Assembly: GCA_018062085.1 (NCBI GenBank)
Contig: JAGOSY010000037.1
Span: 1-42,969 of the forward strand
Length of the DNA: 42,969 nucleotides
Reading direction: 5' to 3'
Source: a bacterium
GTDB lineage: Bacteria; Cyanobacteriota; Vampirovibrionia; Obscuribacterales; Obscuribacteraceae
In this document: positions 8,145-16,848 of the stretch, piece by piece
Layout of the letters: every line of letters starts with the position of its first letter
Numbering within the stretch: position 1 is the stretch's first letter
Notes under the pieces: generated by a model
Database searches by the model: none
The model's input: the letters and a program-made list of their open reading frames with translations, nothing else
What the model was told of the DNA's origin: nothing
Program-made: the position numbers and the translations under genes

Positions 8145-10661
8145 TTACTCTTGTTCTTCGGAGTCATCCTCAATTTCAATCTTCCTCTTTCGACCACGCT
8201 TCTTTGGAATTGACCTACCTCTGCCATCTAGTTCTTCAAGCTCCTCAGGCTCTTCCCTGGCCGCAGCAGAGCTAATAGGCCGCTCTGCTACTAAAGCGCT
8301 TGCTGTATCCACCAGCTTCGTCTCTTCGACAATTTCGGCAGCTACAGGAGACATAGCTACTTCTGGCTCAATAGTTACAACTTCCTCAATAGATTCGGCT
8401 ACCACCGCTGGGCTTTCTGCCGGTGATTGTTCCTCGGCAGCAACGAACGGTTGAAATAATGCAGGTAGTGTATTTGTTTCCGTTTGCTTTTGTGGCTCAA
8501 GCTTCTGCTTGCCCTTTTCCGGGGCCTTCATCCCTCCCGACTCCCAACCAGCAACCTCAGGCTCAGCTGGCTCCTTAACGGTACCCAGAATGGCCTTAAG
8601 TAGTCTTTTCTCTTCGTCATCTGGCCCGTCTATTTGAGCTGCTTCTTGGTTGTCTACAACCTCAGCTTCTGCAGCTGGCTCTGGAGATGAAGACGAGGCG
8701 CTAGGGACCTCCAGTGCAGAATGTCTCATCCAGTCCTCGTCGATTTTGCTGGCATTCTTTTCTGCTGCAACGACTTTGTCTACTGGAACCTCTGCCTTCT
8801 CTTTTTGACTGCTTTTCTTGTTGTCTTTCTCTCTATCTTCGTCACTATCCTTCGTGCTTTCGGTCTGATGTTCCTTGCCGCTTTCCTTCTGGCTGCCTGG
8901 CTTTTTCACCCAGTCTGGTTCTTTGCGAGCCTCCGCACATGCCTTCACCACCCGGTCATCAATCTCTATCTCCAAACGCGGCAATGGCGGCTCAGCTGTT
9001 TGTGCCTCGTAGTCTCTCCAAGTGAACTTATCCACCAGTATTGGCGGCGTCACCGGCGTGAAAGCTATATATTTTGTTGTATCGAGAGCAAGCAATTCGC
9101 TTGGATCAAGCAACTCCCGGCCTCTCTCATGCTCGGTAATTTGGCCGCTGCTCGTCACTTTGCGCTCAACAATTGTCTGCTTGCCAAGCATCTCCGATAT
9201 TTGCTTGGCCGTCTTCAAGTCTCTCGGCCTATAAAAAGCCTTGAAACCTGGCTGATTGAAAAGCAACTGCGCGTCATTGCGGCCATATGCCTCTTCCAAC
9301 TGGATGTAGTCCTGGACGCCTATCATCGCCGGTATGCCCCTGTGCCTAATAATCGTCAGGTTCGAGGCTATGGCATTAATTACCCCGAAGTTAGTGAACT
9401 CATCCAAGCTCAAAAACAGCGGGTGCGCGAACTCTTTTTCTTGCGCGAGGTTCAAGAAGTAGTTGAAGATCATCGCTGCCAGTGGCTTCATATGCGGCCT
9501 GTGCGCTGGCACTGCCAAATAGAAAGTGAACAACCGATCTGGCAACGCTGCTAGATCAGGGTCGGTCTTCTCTGTCAGCGCTACTATTTTAGGGTTGGTC
9601 CAGAGACTAAGCCTGGTCATGAGGCCAGAGAAGACACCTCGCTTCACTCCCTCCTGGGCGGTATTACTGAACCCTCGATACTGCTCCTTGGCCCAGACAG
9701 ACGGGCTCTTTGCAATAATCGCCGTCAAGTTATCTGGCCCCTCATTCAAGAGCTCCCGCACAAAACCAAGATGCGAATTTATCGACTTAGCATGAGCAAT
9801 CAGAACCGACAGAAGCTGCCTCTCTGAATCTGGCCAGAAAGGATCACCTCCTAAATTTTTGCCTGTCGTATTGTCGATAATCAGCCTGGCTAGAGCTTGT
9901 GCGTCATCAACACCCCTAACTGTGTCAATTGGATTGATGCGATCAGATGACATGTCGTCAGGATTAAAGTAGTAAATTCTGTGTCCAGCCTTCTGCCGAT
10001 AGCGAGAAGTCTTGAGAAACAAATCTGGCATCTCGCTGCCAGCAGTCGCTTCTGTCACTATCGCGCTGGCTCCCAAGCGCTCAATTAAATTAGGGATGAA
10101 TAGCGCTGTGGTTTTTCCGCAGCCCGTCGGCCCACAGACAAGTGAGTGCATGTTGGTAAATTCTGTCGGTAGTGTCATCATTGCGCCAAGCTCAATGTTC
10201 GGCCCAATCACAAACCTCCTCGCGTCATGAGCGGCACAAACCAACCCGGCTGCTTCAATGTCTTTTGCCGTGGCAAATCTAGCCGAGCCATATTTGCTTG
10301 CCGGCGGCCGTGTCGCCTTTAATTTCTTCAGTGACTCCGCTTTCTCTAACAGCACAGAGGCTATGTCTTTCCATATAGCCGAGCATTTCTCTGTGCTGCC
10401 GTTGTTCTTCAGCTCGTTCACTTCGATATTTACTTCTACGCCGTTTTCTACTGGCTCCCAGTTGCAAATCACCCGGTAGTCATACGTCCAATTGGTTGTC
10501 CTGATGCGCTCTGTCTTCGTGGCTGATGCAGCCAGCTCACACAACTCATCGTTCACTAGCTCAATTCTAAAATTGTGCCTTGCCAAAGCTGTCCGAAGCA
10601 GCTCAGCTACTCTCTCTAGCGGAGCCTCTACAAATTGTTTACCACGTGCTAGTGTTGGCAT
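8145..10661 (-). CDS. VirD4/TraG-type IV coupling protein (838 aa)
   Basis: This is the ATPase that brings the relaxase-DNA complex to the secretion channel. Walker A is GPTGCGKT (177-184) and Walker B is LFLSLDEFTNFG (D420, E421). Downstream motifs (IRHRGIPAMIGVQDYIQLEE, LFNQPGFKAFYRPRD) are typical of TraG/VirD4. The first 115 residues show no transmembrane helix and instead look like a small alpha/beta domain. From about residue 580 a long acidic, low-complexity tail follows. GAGGGTAA precedes the ATG at 10661. It is the core of the minus-strand mobilization operon, between the secreted-protein gene and the membrane-protein gene. Confidence 0.93.
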   Translation of the reverse strand: MPTLARGKQFVEAPLERVAELLRTALARHNFRIELVNDELCELAASATKTERIRTTNWTYDYRVICNWEPVENGVEVNIEVNELKNNGSTEKCSAIWKDIASVLLEKAESLKKLKATRPPASKYGSARFATAKDIEAAGLVCAAHDARRFVIGPNIELGAMMTLPTEFTNMHSLVCGPTGCGKTTALFIPNLIERLGASAIVTEATAGSEMPDLFLKTSRYRQKAGHRIYYFNPDDMSSDRINPIDTVRGVDDAQALARLIIDNTTGKNLGGDPFWPDSERQLLSVLIAHAKSINSHLGFVRELLNEGPDNLTAIIAKSPSVWAKEQYRGFSNTAQEGVKRGVFSGLMTRLSLWTNPKIVALTEKTDPDLAALPDRLFTFYLAVPAHRPHMKPLAAMIFNYFLNLAQEKEFAHPLFLSLDEFTNFGVINAIASNLTIIRHRGIPAMIGVQDYIQLEEAYGRNDAQLLFNQPGFKAFYRPRDLKTAKQISEMLGKQTIVERKVTSSGQITEHERGRELLDPSELLALDTTKYIAFTPVTPPILVDKFTWRDYEAQTAEPPLPRLEIEIDDRVVKACAEARKEPDWVKKPGSQKESGKEHQTESTKDSDEDREKDNKKSSQKEKAEVPVDKVVAAEKNASKIDEDWMRHSALEVPSASSSSPEPAAEAEVVDNQEAAQIDGPDDEEKRLLKAILGTVKEPAEPEVAGWESGGMKAPEKGKQKLEPQKQTETNTLPALFQPFVAAEEQSPAESPAVVAESIEEVVTIEPEVAMSPVAAEIVEETKLVDTASALVAERPISSAAAREEPEELEELDGRGRSIPKKRGRKRKIEIEDDSEEQE

Positions 10662-10699
10662 TTACCCTCATTTTCATACTAGAAATTTGTGATTCATCA

Positions 10700-11341
10700 T
10701 CACTCACATTTTTGATATTTCTTAGGCCCTAAAAGTGCTCCAACAGCCCCCTTCTGCCAGGCCAAATATCTTGCAGTGGGATAGATTCTTTCGGCGTAGC
10801 GGCCATATAGATTAGTGGCATCAACTACCGCTTCCTCAACAAACTGGCCCTTTTGCTCCTCGCTCAAGCTGATGAAACTCTTCTGCTTTTCCCACCAGGT
10901 CCTGGCAAAGACTCTCTGTTCTGCCAATGGAAGATATTTAAAACCACTGCTGGTCTTGGAATAATTCAGTGTGTAGCTGTCGTAATCTCCATCTTTTTGC
11001 GCCACAAACCTATGCAATGCATAAGCAAATTGGCACATAGTCTCTGCCGACTCTTTTGTATAACTTGACGAAAATACGCAGTAAGGTGCAATTAAGTACT
11101 GTCCCATCGGTCTCTTGGAACCGTTACCGCCTCTAATTCCTGTCGGAGACTCATCAACTCCAACTGCTGCCCTTCCAAAGTAAGGCCTTGAAGTCGCCAC
11201 ATTTAGCAGCATCGCCAACTCGCCCTTCTTTCCAATCTCAAAGTTTAGAGCTGGCAGCCTTTTCTCTTTACACTGAGCAGTTGCAGTGCATTGACCAGCC
11301 AGAAGAAGAACTAGACCAAGTGCAAAAAGTCTATTATTCAT
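10700..11341 (-). CDS. Secreted protein of the mobilization operon
   Basis: From ATG 11341 the protein begins MNNRLFALGLVLLLAGQCTATAQ, a clear signal peptide with probable cleavage near the Ala-rich end; a lipoprotein site is not obvious. The mature part, about 190 residues, is soluble with four Cys (APYCVFS, TMCQFAYAL) that may form disulfides. TTG 11365 would add eight residues before the signal peptide and is less likely. The gene sits between relaxase and coupling protein on the same strand, so it may work outside the cytoplasm in DNA transfer or surface contact. No known domain is visible to me. Confidence 0.75.
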   Translation of the reverse strand: MNNRLFALGLVLLLAGQCTATAQCKEKRLPALNFEIGKKGELAMLLNVATSRPYFGRAAVGVDESPTGIRGGNGSKRPMGQYLIAPYCVFSSSYTKESAETMCQFAYALHRFVAQKDGDYDSYTLNYSKTSSGFKYLPLAEQRVFARTWWEKQKSFISLSEEQKGQFVEEAVVDATNLYGRYAERIYPTARYLAWQKGAVGALLGPKKYQKCE

Positions 11342-11444
11342 GCGTTCTTCAAAGCCTCCGCTCAAGTGAAATTTCTTTCTACGAAATCAAAGAGTTTCCT
11401 GGGCTTCCTGCTTTGTCTCAAGCTGCTCGCTGTGGCCATACAAA

Positions 11445-13166
11445 TTAATGCCCACGGCCACCAATATCATCATCCCCTCGATCCTGCTCTTTGTCATCTC
11501 GGCTCTGGTCTTGCTGGATGCTTTCTACTTGGCCATGAGCCTCCATTGAATTTCTGGCCTCAGCATTGGCAGCAGACTGGTCACGGCCAATTTTCTCTCT
11601 AGCTTGGCCTTCAAGCTGCTCTCCCTCAGAACGATCAAATTCTTTGCCTGGTTCTTTGGAAATTTCTGAAGCCGACTTTTCGCCTGCCTCTCTATCTTCT
11701 CTGCCTGTTCGGTTTTCTCGGTCTATGTCTTTATTCTTGCTATCAGGGCCATCATCCTCATGATTCTCCCGACTAGGGTCTTTGTGCTCGCCGTCTTGTT
11801 CTTTTGAATCTTTCTCGTCCTGCTTGCGCCCTTTGGCCCGCTCCGCTGGTCTGCCATTCACAAGCTCATCAAAAGATTCCCAGCCTCGGTCTTTCAATTG
11901 CTGAACGTCGTACTTACGCACCTCTGCAATTTCGCTATCAAACTCTTGGGCTCGCTCTGGAAACTTCTCTTTCAGAAGCTCCAGCCGCGCAATATTCTGA
12001 ATGCTTGAATAGTGAACATGCTCCTCTGTTAAACGTCCTCGGCTCACATACTTGTACTCTTGCCTGCTCATCTTCTGGTAGCGGCCATCTGAAATATTCA
12101 AGCTGCGCCTTAGCTCTTTATCAAGTAACCGGTGCTCTTCAATATCGCGGGCAGCCTTGCCTTCTTTGTCATAGCCTTTATTGAATTTTTTGTCGTGCTT
12201 GTACTTAGCCTGCTTCTCGTAGCAGTCATCACCGTACTTTTCCTTCGTCGCTCGCCAAGTGCCAAGCATCCCATACTGCTCTTTTGGTAAGTAGTGAGAG
12301 TAGTCAGCTTTCAAATACTCATCCAACTTCTCTAAATCTTCTGACGAGCTAAAACGGCTATACGTCTTGCCATCAGCAACAATCTTTTCGTCAGCCGGTA
12401 GCTTCTCAACGGCCTTTTCTTGCGACCACTCAATATATTTTCGCTTCTTGCTGCTGCCAGAATCTGCCCCAGAACTAGATTTAGAACTAGAATCAGAGCG
12501 CCCTCTATCTGTCTGCTCCTCTTCTCTTTCTTCTCGTCCGCTATTGCGGTCTTTACCTGCTGCTGGCTCCAACTCATCTCGCTGCCGGTAAACATCACCA
12601 ACTAATTTCTGAAATTCGCGGTCGCCCTGGCGGTCATAGTCGCGACTCAACAACGCCCGGTCACTCTCTCGCTGCAAGTACCGCTCCAGCTGGTGCTCCC
12701 TCTCAATATATCGATCTCCAAGATCCCTGATTCGGTCTAAGTCCCGCTTACTAATCGAGACCTCAATACCGCTCTTGTCCCTCCCTAGAACAACGACATG
12801 GGCGTGATTATTCTCTGTGTTCTCGTGCTTGACGGCGTACCAGGTCAAATCAAGGCCCTTCTCGCTGCCTAACTTGTCCATGATCTCTCTTGTGTAATCC
12901 CGCAGATCAACGGCATTTAAGCCGGGGCTGAGAATCAGCTTGTGAGCAATCAGTGGGCTGCGCTGCCTACTATCATCCAGGATTTCCCGGAAGCCGTGCT
13001 TAACCTCGTCACTTCTAATGCTCGCCCTCGAAGCATCAAAGATCGGTCGGCCTTCTCCTCCTCCTCTGTCTGGCCCTGCTCGGTGCCGGATATAGTCGAC
13101 GTGGGCGGCCATCTTCCCTACGCCCCGCTCTCCTCTCACATACCTAGCCTTAACTACTGATCTCAT
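11445..13166 (-). CDS. Relaxase / mobilization nuclease (MobA/VirD2-like, 573 aa)
   Basis: This is the enzyme that nicks the transfer origin and leads the strand through the pore. The metal-binding three-His motif is seen as WYAVKHENTENNHAHVVVLG (about 107-126), and an N-terminal Tyr in AAHVDYIRHR (near residue 25) is the candidate nucleophile. Residues 1-180 form the nuclease domain. The C-terminal half is very hydrophilic with Lys/Glu/Asp/Arg runs, common in mobilization relaxases and possibly holding the translocation signal. The start ATG overlaps the accessory gene by 17 bp, suggesting coupled translation. The family call as Relaxase (PF03432) is by motif only. Confidence 0.9.
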   Translation of the reverse strand: MRSVVKARYVRGERGVGKMAAHVDYIRHRAGPDRGGGEGRPIFDASRASIRSDEVKHGFREILDDSRQRSPLIAHKLILSPGLNAVDLRDYTREIMDKLGSEKGLDLTWYAVKHENTENNHAHVVVLGRDKSGIEVSISKRDLDRIRDLGDRYIEREHQLERYLQRESDRALLSRDYDRQGDREFQKLVGDVYRQRDELEPAAGKDRNSGREEREEEQTDRGRSDSSSKSSSGADSGSSKKRKYIEWSQEKAVEKLPADEKIVADGKTYSRFSSSEDLEKLDEYLKADYSHYLPKEQYGMLGTWRATKEKYGDDCYEKQAKYKHDKKFNKGYDKEGKAARDIEEHRLLDKELRRSLNISDGRYQKMSRQEYKYVSRGRLTEEHVHYSSIQNIARLELLKEKFPERAQEFDSEIAEVRKYDVQQLKDRGWESFDELVNGRPAERAKGRKQDEKDSKEQDGEHKDPSRENHEDDGPDSKNKDIDRENRTGREDREAGEKSASEISKEPGKEFDRSEGEQLEGQAREKIGRDQSAANAEARNSMEAHGQVESIQQDQSRDDKEQDRGDDDIGGRGH

Positions 13167-13560
13167 CAGCTACTAGCCCTTGCACTTCTGAAAGATCTTC
13201 CTTGTCTAAACTCCTCTTCTTCAACCTGGCCACTGCCATCTTCCGTGCCGCTTGAAAATCCTTCGTTCTCTCTTTCGGGTGTGAGCGCTCAAACAAAACA
13301 TTCCGCACCTCGCCGATCTCAAGGTAGTTCTGAACCAACAAACCTGCCAGACGGTTCACACCCCTTTTGAACTCAACCACCAATTCACGCTCGGTCTCGT
13401 CCAATTCTTCCGTCTCTTTTCTCTTCATGTACTCAAGCAATGCTGTCCTTACAAAATCGGCAATAGAAACATTCTCCATCTCAACCAGCTTCTTTAAGCG
13501 CCTCTCATCTTTGGTGCCCAGTCTCGCCTGCACCTTAAAAGCCTCTCGTGTCTTTGGCAT
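13150..13560 (-). CDS. MobC-like relaxosome accessory protein (ribbon-helix-helix, 136 aa)
   Basis: The ATG at 13560 has an excellent GGAGG 8 nt upstream; the frame is open further but lacks such a site. The N-terminal 45 residues (MPKTREAFKVQARLGTKDER, then KLVEMENVSIADFVRTALLE) have the pattern of a ribbon-helix-helix DNA-binding domain. The remainder is helical and ends in a short region resembling MobC proteins. Such proteins bind oriT and help the relaxase nick. Its position directly upstream of and overlapping the relaxase, and next to the repeat-rich noncoding region, supports that role. It may also repress its own operon. Confidence 0.8.
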   Translation of the reverse strand: MPKTREAFKVQARLGTKDERRLKKLVEMENVSIADFVRTALLEYMKRKETEELDETERELVVEFKRGVNRLAGLLVQNYLEIGEVRNVLFERSHPKERTKDFQAARKMAVARLKKRSLDKEDLSEVQGLVADEISS

Positions 13561-13716
13561 ATCACCCTCCAATATCACTACTTCTGTCAATAGAAGAGTC
13601 CACTCTATTTCCAGCATACGGCTAATACTGAATTCGTTGCTCTGTTTGGCGCCAAGAAATAACTACACTCAAAATTACCGAATCCCCCGATAGCTCCGGT
13701 TCACAAGCACTCTCGA

Positions 13717-14152
13717 ATTCTTGACTCTTTTTACGCTTGCGCGTGCCACCACTACAAAATAGTCATTTTCTCAAAAAGAGAGTCAGCATTTTTTGTACTA
13801 ATCACAATGGCTGAGGTATTTTTTGACTCTTTTTCTAACCGGCCAAAACCAACGAAATAGAAGGCACCACTTTTGCCGAAATCAACAACTAAAACGCAAT
13901 AGATAAGCAGCCAAAAGCTTGCACAGCAAAATATTTAATCGCTGGTAAACAACCTAACATCACCCAAAATTAGCGTTTTCGTCCGATTACAAACAAAACC
14001 TTAAAAACACTGCTTTTCTTGAATTTTTGACTCTCATGCTTTCCGGCAATATCTACCCATACAATAATTTTTGACTCGTTTTAGCACCACTTTTGATTTT
14101 GCCGTATCGCCTATATTCCCACTACACGGGCCATACAGAATTCTTGACTTTT
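13717..14152. other. Candidate oriT: six TTTTTGACTC-type repeats
   Basis: Noncoding interval 13618-14580 upstream of the mobilization operon. Copies of an A/T-flanked TTGACTC motif occur near 13717-13732, 13772-13784 (inverted, AAAAAGAGAGTCA), 13819-13834, 14023-14034, 14067-14082 and 14140-14152. A second motif, GCACCACTTTTG, is repeated exactly at 13864-13875 and 14084-14095, with weaker forms near 13745 and 14170, so the two motifs alternate. The spacing and position fit binding sites of an accessory protein such as the ribbon-helix-helix product next door. The nick site is not identified. Confidence 0.55.
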
Positions 14153-14295
14153 ACCTTTATCCTGCCCTTCCACTTTTAGTGTCGGCGGAAAAAAATTTGG
14201 TTGCGCGTCAGTGCAACTTCCTCGCCGCCGCACAAAAGTTGGCCGAATTCCTAATGACAATAGCTACAATTGCCTTGCCCGAATAGGCGGGCACT

Positions 14296-14327
14296 ACCCC
14301 TCTTGAGGGGTTAGGGGGCTTCGCCCC
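14296..14327. other. Twin GC-rich hairpins, possible nic-region or terminator
   Basis: ACCCCTCTTGAGGGGT (14296-14311) is a perfect 16-bp palindrome. GGGGC-TTC-GCCCC (14315-14327) follows three bases later. No T-run follows on plus; the region could structure single-stranded DNA at oriT. Confidence 0.5.
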
Positions 14328-14580
14328 AAGGTCCTAATTTCCTCTTGTTTTTTCAAAAGTCGGTGTCACGAATTTCAGAAGTCATGTCACAACTCTCACT
14401 CTTAACTACCGAACACTCCAAACAACTGACTATAGATAAATTCCCATGACAACCAAAACTCTACCAGCATCTCTACCCACTACCGGTACTTGCTGATGCC
14501 TGGTTTAAATAACATGGCAGGCATAGGCTCAAACAAAATGCTTCTCAAAAACTAGAACCCACAGCTTAAATCTCTTGTCA

Positions 14581-15444
14581 TTAGCCTAAGAAACTGTTGA
14601 ACATCGATGTCAGTCTGCCAAAAAACGGCCTCAGGACTTTGCTTTTTGCCGCTGGCTGAATGCTTGCTACTTCTTCCACAAGTTCCGGTTCCGGCTCTTC
14701 TTCTTTTACCGGCTCTGCATCTATTGCCGTCCAAAGCATTTCTTGCAGGGGTTCTTCCACTGACTCTTCATCTAGTTCCGGCCATAGCATTAGTTCATAT
14801 GCTGTCTCATAGCTTATATCTACCTTGGTATTCCCTGATGCGACCGCTACTGCTGCTTTCAATTCTGCTATCTGCTTTTTCAGCTCCCTGTACAACTGCT
14901 CCCCTGTCAGTTCTTGCTTCTCTCTCTGCCTTTGTGACGCCTGTACTTCGCTTCTCAACCACTCTAAATCACGCTGTATTTCATCGAATCTATCTGGCCT
15001 ATCTGGCCCAGTTCTCTCTTCTGCCAACGCATTAACCAATAGTTGCCTCGTCACAAATCTATTGCCTACATGCTCTTTCGGCTTCTGCTCTTTCAGCTTT
15101 GCCTTCGTCTCCGCCCTTACCTCTCCTATTTCTCTTCTCAACTCTTCTATCTGCTTCTTTATCTCTACCAACAGCTGCTCTTCTGCACCTTCAAGATGCA
15201 TCTCTGTCCTTTCTACTCTTTTCGCTTTCGCTCTTTCTACTACTATTGTTTCGTTTCTCAGGCCCGCAATCTGCTCTTCGATCTCGTAAAACCACTCTGG
15301 CTTACCCTTCAGATCTGCCATCGCCTTAGCCAACAGCTGCCTCGTTACCCACGGGATATTGCTATGCTCTTCCTTCGCTATTCTCACAATCCTGTTGTAT
15401 ACGCTCTCAGGCAATAACACTGTCCGCTCTAGTTTCGTTGCCAT
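14581..15444 (-). CDS. Coiled-coil protein with internal duplication (287 aa)
   Basis: The N-terminus (ATKLERTVLLPESVYNRIVR) resembles a ribbon-helix-helix strand-helix. Two related blocks follow: WVTRQLLAKAMADLKGKPEW with FYEIEEQIAGLRNE (about 32-65), and FVTRQLLVNALAEERTG with RFDEIQRDLEWLRSEV (about 129-170). Each leads into a charged coiled coil with heptad patterning (LLVEIKKQIEELRREIGEVR; LYRELKKQIAELKAAV). The last 60 residues are acidic and end in a short hydrophobic/basic tip. AAGAGG precedes ATG 15444. Cytoplasmic DNA-binding or partition-like role is only inference. The duplicated RQLL block implies tandem copying of one DNA-binding-plus-coil module. Confidence 0.7.
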   Translation of the reverse strand: MATKLERTVLLPESVYNRIVRIAKEEHSNIPWVTRQLLAKAMADLKGKPEWFYEIEEQIAGLRNETIVVERAKAKRVERTEMHLEGAEEQLLVEIKKQIEELRREIGEVRAETKAKLKEQKPKEHVGNRFVTRQLLVNALAEERTGPDRPDRFDEIQRDLEWLRSEVQASQRQREKQELTGEQLYRELKKQIAELKAAVAVASGNTKVDISYETAYELMLWPELDEESVEEPLQEMLWTAIDAEPVKEEEPEPELVEEVASIQPAAKSKVLRPFFGRLTSMFNSFLG

Positions 15445-15655
15445 ACTTAAGCCTCTTGAGAAGTAATCAAGATATATGGCGTTCTCTCAATAGCGTCAAT
15501 AAACATTCCTTTCACGTTACTGCTCACAACCCGCCAGCAGACTCCACTTCTCGGTCCCTCCCTAACTATCCGCTTCCGTCAATCCACACTTTATATATCT
15601 TTAGCGTATCAACTTAGGCCCGTTCGCATATCTAGTACTGTCTCGGCAAATTGGC

Positions 15656-15683
15656 TTAGGCGCGGACTATTACACGCGCCTAA
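15656..15683 (-). terminator. Inverted repeat downstream of small ORF
   Basis: TTAGGCGCG (15656-15664) and CGCGCCTAA (15675-15683) are perfect 9-bp arms with a 10-nt loop. It lies just past the stop of the minus-strand small gene. The T-run after it is weak, so function as a terminator is uncertain. Confidence 0.4.
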
Positions 15684-15696
15684 AAGCTAGTCATCG

Positions 15697-15909
15697 CTAG
15701 CGGATTGGAAGTATTGTTGGCAGAATCTTTGTGCCATGCGCCTTGTTGTACTGCGACACTTGGAAGAACACTTGCATGTAATCTGCCCAGGTAGAATCTT
15801 CTTCTGCTTGATTGCCATTGTTTACCGCTGCGTGGAATTTGGCGCGGGCTTGATCCAACTTGTTCTGCATCTCTTCCATCTGCCTGTCCTCTTCTGGTGC
15901 TAACGCCAA
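15697..15909 (-). CDS. Small hydrophilic protein (70 aa)
   Basis: Starts at TTG 15909 after a weak TAGAGA. The N-terminal half is Glu/Gln/Lys-rich and helical (EEDRQMEEMQNKLDQARAKF); the C-terminal half contains aromatic residues (WADYMQVFFQVSQYNKAHGT). An overlapping frame (15680-15931) is less protein-like. No family is recognised. A strong inverted repeat follows its stop. It is separated from the coiled-coil gene by about 250 bp of noncoding DNA. Confidence 0.4.
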   Translation of the reverse strand: MALAPEEDRQMEEMQNKLDQARAKFHAAVNNGNQAEEDSTWADYMQVFFQVSQYNKAHGTKILPTILPIR

Positions 15910-15935
15910 TCTCTAGGGGCATATCGAGCACGCAA

Positions 15936-15985
15936 AAAGGGGTCCGCAGGACCGAGCACAGCGAGGCTCGCCCCTTGGTGCGAGC
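15936..15985. other. Structured noncoding segment
   Basis: GGTCC-GCA-GGACC is followed by GAGC/GCTC pairs and a GGGG...CCCC bracket, ending near GGTGCGAGC. It could be a folded RNA leader or single-strand origin. No gene lies on plus until 16030. Confidence 0.3.
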
Positions 15986-16029
15986 GCAGATCTGCCCTAT
16001 TTTCGGCAGTTAGCTCCAGGAGACAGCGC

Positions 16030-16134
16030 ATGCAAGAGCTGAACAAGCAAGTAGCTCAAGAACAAAAAAACAGCTGTCAAAACAAACGACAAAACAAGCT
16101 ACAAGAAATTACTGAGCAATACACAAGCCAGTAA
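16030..16134 (+). CDS. Possible 34-aa Gln-rich small protein
   Basis: ATG 16030 is preceded by AGGAGA with 6-nt spacing, one of the best ribosome binding sites in the window. The product is helical and Gln/Lys/Asn-rich (MQELNKQVAQEQKNS start, ending in QEITEQYTSQ). No family or function can be assigned. The strong start signal is the main support; the short length keeps confidence modest. Confidence 0.4.
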   Translation: MQELNKQVAQEQKNSCQNKRQNKLQEITEQYTSQ

Positions 16135-16448
16135 TCTCCATGGCCTGTACAGCCAAACAACGAGCTAGAGATACTGCCGCTACGACCATCTAACAGCTAG
16201 CATTGCCAGCTACTGCTACAAGCCCATTCGCTATCGCAGACTTTGCCGCAAGAACTACACTTGATTTATTCCACGCATAATAGAAACCCCCTAAAACAAG
16301 CTTGCCGCATGCTCTCGGGAGTTGCTCAATATCCTACCAAGCTAATTCCTAAAATGATACCTGCGGTTATCAACAGCACCAAGGCCAGCGCTTGGCTTTG
16401 ATTCGCAACGAGAAATTCCCCTCTCTTTGCTAGAGCTATACTGACACT

Positions 16449-16733
16449 ATGAAATCTGCAGGATCGAAAATACCAAAATGGCTTCGCTACCTACTACTCG
16501 CTCTTCCATTGGGCGTCTTAATTGGTGCACCAATACCATTAGTCTATTTTCTGAGTGAGCGCAGAGACTGGGGTAAAACTTATAACAACTACTCTGATTT
16601 CGTCTCCACTTATCTAGCCTGGGCTGTTCAATACAGCCTGATCATCGCTGCTATTATCTGGTTTGTCCTAATGTTTTCATCAGCGGCTTTTCATCCAAGA
16701 AAAATAAAGAAAGCTAGTGCTCATCAGGCCTAG
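16449..16733 (+). CDS. Small two-helix membrane protein (94 aa)
   Basis: Two hydrophobic segments are clear: residues about 15-34 (LLLALPLGVLIGAPIPLVYF) and 58-77 (YSLIIAAIIWFVLMF). They are separated by a polar loop with Tyr/Asn/Arg, and the C-terminus is basic (HPRKIKKASAHQA), so the ends probably face the cytoplasm. No strong ribosome binding site is visible. It stands alone on plus between minus-strand genes. Family unknown; size and topology would allow an entry-exclusion, holin-like or toxin role, but nothing decides between them. Confidence 0.55.
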   Translation: MKSAGSKIPKWLRYLLLALPLGVLIGAPIPLVYFLSERRDWGKTYNNYSDFVSTYLAWAVQYSLIIAAIIWFVLMFSSAAFHPRKIKKASAHQA

Positions 16734-16848
16734 GGTGTACCTGACCTCGAATAATTGCCAGCTGGCTCATCACATTTGCATAATGCTCTGATTCATTCAA
16801 AGTCCTTTCCCCTGGCCTTTGGACCATACAAAAAAATTCAAGCCCTAC

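Noticed and set aside
13717..14152. CRISPR array
   Set aside because: Repeats are short, A/T-rich, irregularly spaced and one is inverted; no cas genes in the window.
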